Origin: Paenibacillus sedimenti | GTDB taxonomy: Bacteria > Bacillota > Bacilli > Paenibacillales > NBRC-103111 | Length of the DNA: 64,000 bases | NCBI RefSeq assembly: GCF_014534655.1 | Contig: NZ_JACVVD010000003.1 | Coordinates: forward strand, 787,204-851,203 | Direction of reading: 5' to 3' | In this document: in pieces, positions 18,101-26,175 of the stretch | Layout: each line of letters starts with the position of its first letter | Numbering within the stretch: the first letter of the stretch is position 1 | Notes under the pieces: model-generated | What the model saw: the letters and a program-made list of their open reading frames with translations, nothing else | The model's database searches: none | Told to the model about the DNA's origin: nothing | Translations under genes and position numbers: made by a program

Positions 18101-18883
18101 TCTTGACTGAAGCTGCCTGTGCAGTTCGAGAATGACGCGCTTCAAATCGTCATTATTATAGCGGTTTGCTTCCTGTCCAGCTTTATTCCAGTCCCAAGTT
18201 GGCTCGTTGATCGGGCTAATATAATTAAATTCAAGTCCTTCATTTTTAAAATGCTCCAACACGTCGCTTACATAAGCGGCAAATTCGTCTTCAAATCCCT
18301 CCTTCAAATTAGTGGAGCCTACGGTCGAATCCGGCTGAGCGTGACCGTTTTTTGTCATCCAGACCGGCGGACTATTGACAAAAGCGATCAGATCACCTAC
18401 GCCTCGATCCTTGGCGGCCTTTAGAAACCATTGCTGTCCCTCTTGCTTACTCCAATCGTAACTGCTGACCTCCTCCGATTTGAACGCTTCCGCACGGCGC
18501 CATGGATTCGTAATGATCGCTTGGTCCGTTTCCGTGGAACCTGCCCCGATGTTGAAACGCCAAGCAGATAGTCCGATTCCTTTCTCCCTGGAAAATAGAA
18601 GATCCGCAACGCGTGTTTTATTTTCATCCGTCCAGTACTTTCCAAGCTGTTCCATTGACCACGCATCGGATGCACCGAAGTTGTCGATCTTCTGATACTT
18701 GACCGATGCATCTATGGAAATGATGGCGTCAATCGGAGGGCTCACTTCTGTTTCCGTACTCGCGGTCAAAGTACCGCCATACAGGCCGAAACAACTAGTG
18801 CAGGTGAGAAATGTAGCAGTGAATTTCTTCAAAAGTTTACTTTTCAATCGCCTATCTCCTTTGAGTTGAATTGGTCTTGCCAT
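15164..18883 (-). CDS. Secreted multidomain GH30-type glycosidase
   Basis: 1239 residues. The basic N-terminus plus hydrophobic stretch (about 15-40) looks like a signal peptide. Residues about 55-550 are a GH30-like barrel plus beta domain: KIDNFGASDAWS near the start, proton donor in SPINEPTWDW, likely nucleophile in YWMTEYCILGSYG. Then come three fibronectin-III modules, a laminin-G/DUF1080-like module (FEKGDMTRY...), another FnIII, and a malectin-like domain (YVDAGDGTPLQLEEGE). The catalytic region most resembles beta-1,6-galactanases, which cut side chains of type II arabinogalactan; that specificity is inference. It is flanked by LacI-type operators of the adjacent regulator. Confidence 0.85.
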   Translation of the reverse strand: MARPIQLKGDRRLKSKLLKKFTATFLTCTSCFGLYGGTLTASTETEVSPPIDAIISIDASVKYQKIDNFGASDAWSMEQLGKYWTDENKTRVADLLFSREKGIGLSAWRFNIGAGSTETDQAIITNPWRRAEAFKSEEVSSYDWSKQEGQQWFLKAAKDRGVGDLIAFVNSPPVWMTKNGHAQPDSTVGSTNLKEGFEDEFAAYVSDVLEHFKNEGLEFNYISPINEPTWDWNKAGQEANRYNNDDLKRVILELHRQLQSRGLTAQISAPDGVEITALLDDDVYKSFANKEQYNAGANNLGLGKYREYIKDMLGDPELKKAIGNKIASHSYWSDYSKPDDDRLGKLRELLLANLKKYDAAAKYWMTEYCILGSYGPGRDLGIDPALHVARTIHFDLERANASAWQWWTAVSKEDYKDGLIYTDFNNAGDEQNILTSKILWALGNYSKFIRPGADRIALTGLDEQARSGLLGSAYKHDGEKTVTAVFVNDSQEDKRIKLSLGGLDNKDAISVMKPYITSADKDLTRGQDAPVQTDGTFETVIPARSVVTLNGDLIKANKKPEAPEIVNVKPMNKGLKVEFNAPKGAYEYEVSYSAKNDKQEKKLTLMSENSFIIQGLENGKQYAVTIRAGNQNGFGPPSKKGYGTPELLAPTVIASTGTDGGFKAIYDLEISVPAYRVRYGTQHGNYDKELISENPTGTLQVEGLVNGTNYYAVVEAVDGLDVSPPSSEFQVKPDISAPTKIMAIPADTKAHLEISPVEGASGYIVQVISGSQIISTKSINKSSIELEGLTNGSPFAVRVTSIGKGGNGTGFTEAVVTPKAYEVRHEDDFEKGDMTRYQQDLSMWRMEDGLLKHVSGGDHQGELSVNGMQLIDGTITAIVKHATAGADWGIAFRGSSFEKGYMFGYENGALIIRRDGQNLAGSVPFTAKLGELYQLDVRLNGKRIQAFIDGKPVFDLTDTFYTSGRAGLHSWADAEFAYLKIARETDNFKSSPEIYQVKEGDRQVALQYSEVDGADSYVIRYRPTSGGETGSTEISANPGSMIITGLDNDVTYSFTVIAIREGEEAASEPIEATPIGNAGKVLFYVDAGDGTPLQLEEGEMFGSLQTLEEQPYGRDPVTGINWGYEADDGLTWAHSSPTDAYESIRQFDGNDNGKGIAYRFQIPNGPYKVTVGFFDPWKASDRIMNVTINGETKLTGYVIGSKQEAKTFDSIVVTDGELIVKAVKAGGSKPMLSWIKVEQ

Positions 18884-18967
18884 TGACGCTGTAATAAAGC
18901 CCTTCAGAAGTAGCTCATAATCTAAAATCTTCTAGCAGGCTATCACCCCCTTATAAGGATCTCATAA

Positions 18968-18997
18968 TTGAAACCCGTTTCATGAAAAGGGTTTCAT
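18968..18997. promoter_or_regulatory. Tandem operators of the second LacI regulator
   Basis: Two sites abut: TTGAAACCCGTTTCAT (18968-18983) and ATGAAAAGGGTTTCAT (18982-18997). Read on suitable strands both fit ATGAAANGGGTTTCAT, which recurs at 20236 in front of the regulator gene. They lie 85-114 bp upstream of the GH30-type start. Confidence 0.65.
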
Positions 18998-19143
18998 AAA
19001 ACTCATAAAATATAGAGTGATCTCTGAGTCACTCCATAAAATCTTATGCCTAACTTGCAGGTAAATGGGTTTAGCAGCATTTTGTAAGTGCTTTCATTTC
19101 AATATTTTATTACCAAATGCTGGTTGCTGTCAATGATGTCATT

Positions 19144-20172
19144 TTAGTTTTTCAACCGGCCGGTACTTTTCCTGATCATCAATTCAGGTTCAAGTAAAGT
19201 TAATCGTTTTACTTTTTCTTTGTTGAGCAGCTTGGTAAGAATTTGCACCGCTGTTTTGCCTAGTTCATGACTTTTTTGCGATACCGTCGTCATTTCTGGA
19301 ATGATTGATGTTGCTAAAGGAGTATCATCGAATCCGACAATGGAAAAATCATCCGGAATTTTCATTCCATGTTCACTCACTGCTTTAATAGCACCAACAG
19401 CAGTAAAGTCATTTACACAAAAAATTGCAGTCGGTCTTTTCTTCATTTCAATCATTTTTTTCATCAATTCTTCTCCTGAACGCACGGAAAAACTGCCATG
19501 CAATACCCAATCCGGTTGGTAAACCAAGCCAGAATCCTCTAATTGAGATTTGAATGCCTTTACTTTTTGGATAGTGGTCGACATATGATCAACCCCGCCA
19601 ATGAAACCGATGTCCTTATGTCCTAAATCGATTAAATGTTGAGTAACCAATCTGGCACCTTTGGCTTCGTCTGTAGACACCCTTACTATATTGCTGTTAG
19701 GTAGCTGCCCATTGACGAGTACGACTGGGATTCTTGAAGAAATATCGGTAACTTCTTTTACAAGTTCGGGCTTGCAGCGGGCAAGATTAATTCTACCGCC
19801 CATAAAAATAATGCCATCCACACGCTTCTCGCTTAAAATACTTAAGTATTCGGATTCTCTTGCAGAATCACCGGATGTATTGCAAAGAAAAAATGTATAT
19901 CCTTTTATTCTGGCTTCGCTTTCCGCCCCCAGAAACACCTCCGGAAAGAACGGGTTTGTAATGTCAGGCATGATCATGCCGATCGTACCGGTTTCTTTTT
20001 TAAGAAGGCTTCTTGCGAGAGCGTTAGGCTGGAATTGATATTTATCAATAATTTGCATAATTTTATCTTTTGTGCTTTTTTTGACCGGAGCCGTATCGTT
20101 GAGCACTCGGGAGACCGTTGATACTGAAACGTTAGCCTCTTTTGCAATATCATAGACTGTAATGTGATTCAT
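19144..20172 (-). CDS. LacI/GalR-family regulator of the GH30 gene
   Basis: A 342-residue repressor with a classic N-terminus (TVYDIAKEANVSVSTVSRVLN), hinge QPNALARSLLKK and sugar-binding domain (GTIGMIMPDITNPFFPEVF; SIVGFDDTPLATSI). It lies upstream of the GH30-type gene on the same strand. The operator ATGAAATGGGTTTCAT occurs before its own start and twice before the GH30 gene, so it probably controls both. Confidence 0.9.
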   Translation of the reverse strand: MNHITVYDIAKEANVSVSTVSRVLNDTAPVKKSTKDKIMQIIDKYQFQPNALARSLLKKETGTIGMIMPDITNPFFPEVFLGAESEARIKGYTFFLCNTSGDSARESEYLSILSEKRVDGIIFMGGRINLARCKPELVKEVTDISSRIPVVLVNGQLPNSNIVRVSTDEAKGARLVTQHLIDLGHKDIGFIGGVDHMSTTIQKVKAFKSQLEDSGLVYQPDWVLHGSFSVRSGEELMKKMIEMKKRPTAIFCVNDFTAVGAIKAVSEHGMKIPDDFSIVGFDDTPLATSIIPEMTTVSQKSHELGKTAVQILTKLLNKEKVKRLTLLEPELMIRKSTGRLKN

Positions 20173-20235
20173 GTTTGCATTTTCCTTTCAAGTTGATCCA
20201 TGTTTTTAGTTAAGATTATCAGGTTTTATACCATA

Positions 20236-20251
20236 ATGAAATGGGTTTCAT
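20236..20251. promoter_or_regulatory. Autoregulatory operator of the second LacI regulator
   Basis: ATGAAATGGGTTTCAT, an inverted repeat of ATGAAA, lies 64 bp upstream of the regulator start and matches the tandem sites at 18968-18997. Confidence 0.6.
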
Positions 20252-20452
20252 GGAATCACTACGAAAGGAATTGGTGTATCAAGGGAATTGACTCCATTAC
20301 TATAGGTTCCGATAATCTCAGAGCGCTGGAGAAAACATTCACCCGGCTGTTGGTTCCTCTTCGAGATTAGATTAAAGCGCCGGTTTACCTTCCATAAATA
20401 TGCATATTTTCTTTCCGAAAATACTTGTTGCATTACATCTTGCTATCTAAAC

Positions 20453-21304
20453 TCACGAAACTACAACTTCATGATCTGTACCCGTTATCACGTCAAACCA
20501 TGCCTCAATTTCCTTCTCGAAAAGGTCCCTTTTTTCTTTGAAGAAAGTGAGGGCATCCTTCCCCATCGGCAAGTGTACCGGTGGTTTCTCCGCATTAGTC
20601 AAGAGAATTAATGCTTTGGCTAACTTGACAGGATCGCCGGGCTGTTTTTTGTTAACCTTTGTGGCGAAACTTCTCATCTCTCCTACAGTTTCCGCGTAAT
20701 CGTCAATCACATGGCTGGTACGAGTAAGTGATGTTCCATCCAAGAATTCTGTGCGGAAGAAACCGGGTTCTACGACAGTAGCATGAATACCAAGTGGAGC
20801 CAATTCTTTTGCCATTGCTTCCGTTAACCCCTCAACAGCGAATTTCGTGGAGCCATACACCCCCCACCCAACAATACCCGTTAATCCGCCTACCGAGGAG
20901 ATATTGATCACATGCCCTGAGCGTTCTTTTCTCATATAAGGAAGAACTGCGCGGGTAACGTTTAACAACCCAAATACATTGACTTCAAAATTTCCCTTTA
21001 CTTCCTCGCTCGTCGCTTCTTCTACCGCACTAAGCAAACCGAATCCTGCATTATTGACAAGCACATCAATCCTTCCGAATCGTTTTATTGCCAGCTCTGC
21101 TGCCTCATAAGCCTGTTGTTCATTGGTGACATCGAGCACAACCACACTAAGGTTTTCCGGATTACCTAACTTATCTGCCAATAATTCAGGCGAAGTCCGG
21201 ACAGTTGCAACAACCTTATCACCTGATCCTAACGCTTCCTTGACAATTTCCAATCCAAAACCTCTTGATGCTCCTGTTACGAACCAAACCTTTTGTTTTG
21301 TCAT
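20453..21304 (-). CDS. Short-chain dehydrogenase/reductase
   Basis: About 283 residues, a classical SDR: nucleotide-binding TGASRGFG, NNAG motif, catalytic Ser in NISSVGG and YGSTK (Tyr/Lys). ATG at 21304 is preferred over an in-frame TTG at 21310 because of spacing from AAAGGG. The substrate is unknown. It is divergent from an AraC regulator, the usual arrangement of a regulator with its target. Confidence 0.88.
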   Translation of the reverse strand: MTKQKVWFVTGASRGFGLEIVKEALGSGDKVVATVRTSPELLADKLGNPENLSVVVLDVTNEQQAYEAAELAIKRFGRIDVLVNNAGFGLLSAVEEATSEEVKGNFEVNVFGLLNVTRAVLPYMRKERSGHVINISSVGGLTGIVGWGVYGSTKFAVEGLTEAMAKELAPLGIHATVVEPGFFRTEFLDGTSLTRTSHVIDDYAETVGEMRSFATKVNKKQPGDPVKLAKALILLTNAEKPPVHLPMGKDALTFFKEKRDLFEKEIEAWFDVITGTDHEVVVS

Positions 21305-21526
21305 ATCCAATATCCCTTTCCTTTCTGTCAGCTTGATTTGTTTTGCTGATGAGGTAAGTTTACTTCACTAGCGCTTCCGTTACTTTGTTCCAGAGCTCTA
21401 AACATTTGTTCATTTCGCTCACCCGTACGACATTTTGGAAAGGAATTCACTTCATTGTGCGCGAATATAGGATCAAAGATGGCACACTTTTTTGTGTCAT
21501 TACGTAGTCGTAGTCAGGAGGAGTAA

Positions 21527-22408
21527 ATGATGTCTGTAAGAAACAGCGCGATTGTTAAGGCACCTCAAGACCTGAGTGAGCCTCCATATAACCAAGGTAT
21601 TTTAAAGCTGAAAGGATTGTCTGTGATTGAATCCTGCACACATACACAAAGCACAAAGGGAACCATGTTTTTAGAGGATCATCTGCTTCTCTTCGTTCTT
21701 GAGGGAATGTACACGGTAAGATTCGGAAATCAGGAGTACACGGTTCATAAAAATGAAATGATCCTTTTGCAAAAATCGATTGTTGTCGAATATGAGAAAT
21801 CGGGAGATCCCGATTCTACCTATTTATTGGACTATATGATGTTTTTCCTGAAGGAAGATGTGCTCGGTGAATTTATAAAGCTGGTAGAATTTAAATCGTC
21901 CTATCCGGCATTGCTAGTTCCGGTGTGTGTTCATTCCGTAAATGATCGTCTTGTCAGCTATTTGGAATCTCTTAAGCCCTACTTCAAAGAATCTGATAAA
22001 ATAAATGACGGACTTGTAAAACTTAAGCTGTTGGAATTATTATTCGATGTAGTGGACGCAGACAATCGGTTTATGTTTCAGTTTTTACAGCTTAAACATA
22101 AAACGAGGAAAGGTATTGCCGAAGTTATTGAGGAGAATTTTATGAACCCTGTATCAATAAGCGATCTTGCATTCTTGTCTGGAAGAAGTTTATCTTCATT
22201 TAAAAGAGAGTTTCAAGCTATGTACAACACATCCCCACTACAATGGTTACGTAATCGTCGTTTGGACAAAGCGGAAGAGCTGTTAACTCATTCGAATCTA
22301 TCCGTTACGGATATTTGTTTTACTATTGGCTTTGAGAATGTTGCACATTTTTCAAAAGTATTCAAAAAGCGGTTTGGTTACCCACCATCAGCGTTAAAGA
22401 GGGGATAA
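21527..22408 (+). CDS. AraC-family regulator
   Basis: A 293-residue protein with an N-terminal cupin-like sensor (LEDHLLLFVLEGMYTVRFGNQEYTV split over about residues 45-75) and a C-terminal AraC DNA-binding domain (SISDLAFLSGRSLSSFKREF; FKKRFGYPPSALKRG). It is divergent from the SDR gene with about 215 bp between, so it is the likely activator of that gene. Confidence 0.88.
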   Translation: MMSVRNSAIVKAPQDLSEPPYNQGILKLKGLSVIESCTHTQSTKGTMFLEDHLLLFVLEGMYTVRFGNQEYTVHKNEMILLQKSIVVEYEKSGDPDSTYLLDYMMFFLKEDVLGEFIKLVEFKSSYPALLVPVCVHSVNDRLVSYLESLKPYFKESDKINDGLVKLKLLELLFDVVDADNRFMFQFLQLKHKTRKGIAEVIEENFMNPVSISDLAFLSGRSLSSFKREFQAMYNTSPLQWLRNRRLDKAEELLTHSNLSVTDICFTIGFENVAHFSKVFKKRFGYPPSALKRG

Positions 22409-22428
22409 CATGAAGCTTAAGAATATTG

Positions 22429-22468
22429 AAAACCTTGAGTCGTACAAGATCGTGCGATTCAAGGTTTT
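22429..22468 (+). terminator. Intrinsic terminator after the AraC gene
   Basis: The stem AAAACCTTGA...TCAAGGTTTT is followed by ATTGTTATTTGG. It lies 20 bp after the AraC stop. Confidence 0.6.
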
Positions 22469-22608
22469 ATTGTTATTTGGTTGCGCACCGGGGCTGCTGA
22501 TATAGCTGAGCTATTCAACTCTTTTGCCCGCAAATTAAATAATTTCATCATTAGTTGAGAAAACCACAGCCACATTTATCGGTTGCCGTTTTTTCGCGTA
22601 ATTGAATA

Positions 22609-22682
22609 TCCTGCCCGTTTACTTCAACGAACATCAAAAATAAGCTGCCAAAGCGGCAGCTCCTCACTATCGTTCCTTTTAA
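22609..22682 (+). repeat. attC-like repeat, copy 1
   Basis: Left module TGCCCGTTTACTTCAACGAA, core hairpin AAGCTGCC-AAAG-CGGCAGCT, right module CACTATCGTTCC. Closest relative is the copy at 54358, which shares the insert ACGAACATCAAAAA. This is the leftmost full copy in the window, and the glyoxalase fragment begins right at its end. Confidence 0.75.
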
Positions 22683-22930
22683 AAATAAGTTGATCACTGC
22701 TTACATCGAATATCGGATCGGCGACTTCCAAGATGAGCTTGGTATCATTGACAAGAAATATGCTCCTCAGACAGCTAGCATAACGGGGGCGGGAGTAGCA
22801 ATTCTGTACTGGCATGTAGACGATGTTGCCGGAATGTTGGAGAGGTTGAAGGGACTAGGAGCTACGGAATATGACCCCCTCACACAGTCCTCATTATAAA
22901 GAAATTTTGAATTCCATTCAAAAAGCTTAA
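22683..22930 (+). pseudogene. Truncated VOC (glyoxalase/bleomycin-resistance) gene
   Basis: About 70 residues matching the middle of a VOC protein (EYRIGDFQDELGII; VAILYWHVDDVAGMLERLK) followed, after a frame change near 22885, by the typical C-terminal end SPHYKEILNSI. The N-terminal part is missing and the reading starts inside the right module of the adjacent repeat. The segment between EYDPL and the tail has been deleted. Confidence 0.65.
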
Positions 22931-23023
22931 CCGAAAAATATCCTAGGCTATAAGCTGGCGCCGATACTTAAGCGGCTTCAGCATACTACTTTATTCCTCT
23001 AGTTGGGATAGAGTTGCCACTAT

Positions 23024-23102
23024 TGAACTAAACTGCCCGTTCATAGTAAGGCTGCCGGTCGCGGCAGCCTCTTGTGGTGCGCTATTGAGCTATCGTTTCC
23101 CG
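23024..23102 (+). repeat. attC-like repeat, copy 2
   Basis: Left module TTGAACTAAACTGCCCGTTC, hairpin AAGGCTGCCG-GT-CGCGGCAGCCT, right module GAGCTATCGTTTCCCG. It ends 29 bp from the stop of the minus-strand GNAT gene. Confidence 0.8.
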
Positions 23103-23130
23103 AGGAAGTGGAGCAATATGCTAAAGGCAA

Positions 23131-23604
23131 CTATTGCAATTCTTTTATAAACAAAACTCGATCTTGTCCTTTCCCATCATAGTTAACAGTGACTGGCACA
23201 CCATCAACCTCACCGGTTCCTTTTTCAATTTGGAATCCCATACGTGTATGAAATGCTATTGAAGTTTTGTTTACTGGTGATGTGACGCAACGAACTACTT
23301 CACACCCCTTCTCTTGAACCTTGCCGAAGAACATCTGATACAAATATTTTGCTACTCCATCTTTTCTATAATCTGGACGCACACCAATAAAGTGAACGTA
23401 TGCTTCAGTCGGATATGTTTGCGACACAAATCCGATTAAGAATCCAATGATTTGATCATTCCGTTCAACTACAAAACTTGTGTCTTGAAAATGTTGAAAA
23501 AATAGTTTTGGCAACATGTCAGCCATATTCCGACCGCCCCACCAATCATCTATTACGGAGATAACTGGTATGTAGTCGGATTCAAGTATTTGCCTTACAT
23601 CCAC
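23131..23604 (-). CDS. GNAT-family N-acetyltransferase
   Basis: 157 residues with the acetyl-CoA binding motif VRPDYRKDGVAKYLYQMFF and a C-terminal NKTSIAFHTRMGFQIEKG, typical of GNAT enzymes. The substrate is unknown. It is a single-gene unit between two copies of the dispersed repeat, with the repeat at its 3' end. Confidence 0.85.
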   Translation of the reverse strand: MDVRQILESDYIPVISVIDDWWGGRNMADMLPKLFFQHFQDTSFVVERNDQIIGFLIGFVSQTYPTEAYVHFIGVRPDYRKDGVAKYLYQMFFGKVQEKGCEVVRCVTSPVNKTSIAFHTRMGFQIEKGTGEVDGVPVTVNYDGKGQDRVLFIKELQ

Positions 23605-23683
23605 AGAAATGAAACCTCCTCTACCAACCCTATTCTTACACTCTATAATTCGCGTAATTAATCAGGTTCTATGTTGTTTTTCA

Positions 23684-23765
23684 TCTTGCCATTAGCTTAA
23701 TGAGGCTGACCGATCGATCCTGAGGCAACCTCATGATGTTTAATTGGAACTATCGGTAACAATAG
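23684..23765 (+). repeat. attC-like repeat, copy 3
   Basis: Left module TTGCCATTAGCTTAATGA, hairpin ATGAGGCTG...GGCAACCTCAT, right module TTGGAACTATCGGTAAC. A further right-module-like piece (CACTATCGTTTTCCGTTTGG) lies at 23888-23910, just before the VOC gene end. Confidence 0.7.
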
Positions 23766-23954
23766 GTAAGCATTTGATGTAATCTCCAGCTTTTCCTCTG
23801 CTCCACACGGAGCGTGCCGGTTTCCAGGCACTCCGCGTTCCATCTAATTGAATTTACTAAATCATAAGTTCCTCGTTACTCCCTCCACTATCGTTTTCCG
23901 TTTGGTGAATCCTTTAGTTCATCAAGGATACCCTTGTCTCGATATTCTCTATAA

Positions 23955-24377
23955 TCAATTGATATTGTATTTCTCTTTAAACTCAGTCGATAGCTCACTC
24001 CAAACATCGTATCTGTTACCGTCAGGGTCAATAATTATAAAATTTCTGCCCGGGTGACCCCGGTCTTCAATTTCTTCAACAAGCACTCCCTTATCCTTTA
24101 ATTCTTTATGTAGCTGAACTAACTCGCTTTCTCCATTCACTTCAAATGTGAATGGAAACATAAGCCCATCATTTATAGTCTGAAAATTTGCAAGTATACC
24201 AGGTTCACTCTGGATTAAAATAAAACTTTGATGAGCTAAACTGATTATTGCATGATTATTGCCTTCATCTATGTAATCAAGCTCTGCTTCTAAATTCGTG
24301 CAAAACCATTCGGCAGATCTTTTAGGATTCGTTACAGGCAAGTAAATCGTTCCAACTCTTTGTAATCTCGATGGCAT
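23955..24377 (-). CDS. VOC-family protein (glyoxalase-like)
   Basis: 140 residues with one VOC fold: TIYLPVTNPKRSAEWFCTNL at the N-terminus and GRNFIIIDPDGNRYDVWSEL at the end (metal-site region). Members include glyoxalases, dioxygenases and antibiotic-binding proteins; the substrate is not predictable. It is a single-gene unit between repeats on the minus strand. Confidence 0.82.
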   Translation of the reverse strand: MPSRLQRVGTIYLPVTNPKRSAEWFCTNLEAELDYIDEGNNHAIISLAHQSFILIQSEPGILANFQTINDGLMFPFTFEVNGESELVQLHKELKDKGVLVEEIEDRGHPGRNFIIIDPDGNRYDVWSELSTEFKEKYNIN

Positions 24378-24445
24378 ATTATTACTCCTTTGGTTTTATT
24401 TCTATATTAACCTTGTCTAAGTGAAAATGGCACTAATTTTCATAC

Positions 24446-24492
24446 TAATCTGCCCTTTAGCTCAACAAGCTGCCGACTTGATGCCGGAAGCT
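24446..24492 (+). repeat. attC-like repeat, copy 4 (left part)
   Basis: Left module CTGCCCTTTAGCTCAAC followed by hairpin CAAGCTGCCG...CCGGAAGCTTG. The matching right module (CACTATCGTTCCCCGTCTTAGCTTAACG) is not adjacent but lies at 24979-25012, suggesting an insertion between the halves. Confidence 0.6.
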
Positions 24493-24776
24493 TGTGTCAT
24501 GATGCTATTCTGAATAGCTCATGCACTTCAATCGTCTCTTTGTATGTCTGGTGGATAAGCTGTTACGTCAATTGGCTACAGCTCGTGGAAGCGTTGAGCG
24601 CGGAGTAGGTTGGTGCCGCTTACTACTTCGATCGGCTGAAAGAGGTGCTCGATCGGCACTCCCGGGGCATTAGCGTCATGCCGCAAAATATTATCTGCTT
24701 TTCATGTTCCTTTAAGGTATTGGGCTTACGAAAGTAATATACTGGTGCTATTCTACAAATGGGAGATGACTTCTTT

Positions 24777-24902
24777 ATGAAAGCATTAAGACCGGTTCAG
24801 GCACTTAAGTCCGTCATGTTTGGCATGATGATGGCATTCGTTTCGATCGGCGCGATGCCCATTTTGGTTATCAAAAGCTTTACGGAAACGTTCCTCCCCT
24901 AA
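24777..24902 (+). CDS. Small membrane peptide or gene remnant, 41 residues
   Basis: ATG at 24777 preceded by GGGAG gives a 41-residue peptide with one hydrophobic segment (VMFGMMMAFVSIGAMPILVI). A strong terminator follows. I do not recognise it; it may be the N-terminal remnant of a larger membrane protein. The 280 bases before it (24493-24776) hold only broken coding-like stretches. Confidence 0.4.
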   Translation: MKALRPVQALKSVMFGMMMAFVSIGAMPILVIKSFTETFLP

Positions 24903-24934
24903 GCGGTTTTTGCGTCCCTATAACTCAAGCAAAC

Positions 24935-24964
24935 AAACACCCGGACCTTCGCGGCCGGGTGTTT
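24935..24964. terminator. Bidirectional intrinsic terminator
   Basis: AAACACCCGG / CCGGGTGTTT around ACCTTCGCGG, flanked by A and T residues. It separates the small plus-strand ORF from the minus-strand kinase gene. Confidence 0.7.
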
Positions 24965-24978
24965 CGATTCTGTCCGAT

Positions 24979-25012
24979 TCACTATCGTTCCCCGTCTTAG
25001 CTTAACGCAAAG
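24979..25012 (+). repeat. attC-like right module
   Basis: CACTATCGTTCCCCG then TTAGCTTAACG, the right-module sequence of the dispersed repeat, ending 16 bp from the stop of the kinase-like gene. Confidence 0.6.
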
Positions 25013-25027
25013 GCTGCTACAAGAAGA

Positions 25028-26041
25028 CTAAATACTTCGTTCATCATACTCAAAGGGTTCTTCACATGAGTAAATGCCATGAAAAAATCCCATATACGGG
25101 ATATCGTTCTCCAGGCATTTTATGCAATATGACAACTCTTTATCACTTTCCGTTTCTTCACCATTGTTCCGCATACACTCGAATTCATCTGCAATTTGTT
25201 CCATGAGGGTCACTTGGATAAATAAGGGCAACTTCTCCAACATCGAATCCTCGATTCTGGTCTCGGATCGGTATCCCTGGAGGACTGTTTTAAAATAATC
25301 ATCCATAAATTTTCTACGTTTACCCGGGTCTGGTTCAGCTGCTATCCAACCCACTCCGCTTCTCCAGAGATCTGCCAGGTCATACATATACAAACCGAAA
25401 CATGAATTGTCGAAATCATATACAGTGATTTGCCCGGTATCAAAATCTATCATATAATTCCCATCGTTGTAATCAAAATGGATCATGCCAAAAGACTCAT
25501 GGTTCCTGTCCATTCCTTCTAAGGTTTTAAGGAGCTCTACCAACTTCTCCTTAAGCAGAGATAAGGAGCCGGGTATCAGTTTATCGATATATTCGGCATT
25601 ATATTTATCAAAAAAACTATACCGGCGATGAACAGGCATGTATTCTTTCGACAATTGGTGCAGTTTTCCCAGGACTTTACCGCAGTTATAATAATATTCA
25701 GTAAGAGGAACTCCTTCCCGATACCGATAATTATTTTCCACCAGTTTTTTTCCTCTGGCCTTTTCAAACAGGCAGACAAAAAACGTGTGATTATTATGAG
25801 TTATCTCTTCCAGCAGATCCCCCTTCTTGGAGCTGACTACATTCGAGACACTGCCGCCATGCTCGAATAAATACCTGATATATTCAACTTCACCCAGCAA
25901 TTCTTCCCGGCTCCTGTCATTTAAGAAGGCGATTCTGAGTATTTTTGTATCAGTGCCCTCTTTCTCACAGTTATAAACGATATTCCGCCCTCCGGAATGT
26001 GCCTTAACCGGCCTGGTTTCGTAGCCTTCCAATCCGTACAA
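25028..26041 (-). CDS. Phosphotransferase-family kinase with unclear start
   Basis: 337 residues (from TTG at 26041) of the APH/choline-kinase fold: catalytic loop MIHFDYNDGNYMID and metal-binding VYDFDNSCFG, followed by a helical C-terminal part. The frame stays open upstream to 26104, where AAAGGAGG sits exactly at initiation distance from ATT ATA ACT, but no ATG, GTG or TTG exists there. Either a rare start codon is used, the start codon has mutated (ATG to ATA), or the poorer TTG site is used. The substrate is unknown. Confidence 0.75.
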   Translation of the reverse strand: MYGLEGYETRPVKAHSGGRNIVYNCEKEGTDTKILRIAFLNDRSREELLGEVEYIRYLFEHGGSVSNVVSSKKGDLLEEITHNNHTFFVCLFEKARGKKLVENNYRYREGVPLTEYYYNCGKVLGKLHQLSKEYMPVHRRYSFFDKYNAEYIDKLIPGSLSLLKEKLVELLKTLEGMDRNHESFGMIHFDYNDGNYMIDFDTGQITVYDFDNSCFGLYMYDLADLWRSGVGWIAAEPDPGKRRKFMDDYFKTVLQGYRSETRIEDSMLEKLPLFIQVTLMEQIADEFECMRNNGEETESDKELSYCIKCLENDIPYMGFFHGIYSCEEPFEYDERSI

Positions 26042-26175
26042 CTCTGATACTAATTGAAGTAAATATGCTTCAGCGATTTGAACAACCTCGTTATAAGTTA
26101 TAATATCTCCTCCTTTAGTTGCTAACTATAAAAAGCGATAGGATCCAGCTCGCATCGCCTAAATGACTATCACAT

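Noticed and set aside
19083..19097. cre site for CcpA (TGTAAGTGCTTTCA) upstream of the GH30 gene
   Set aside because: Central CG is replaced and it lies about 200 bp from the start, so support is too weak.
20248..20433. 61-codon minus-strand ORF upstream of the second LacI gene
   Set aside because: No ribosome site and no recognisable protein; it overlaps the operator region.
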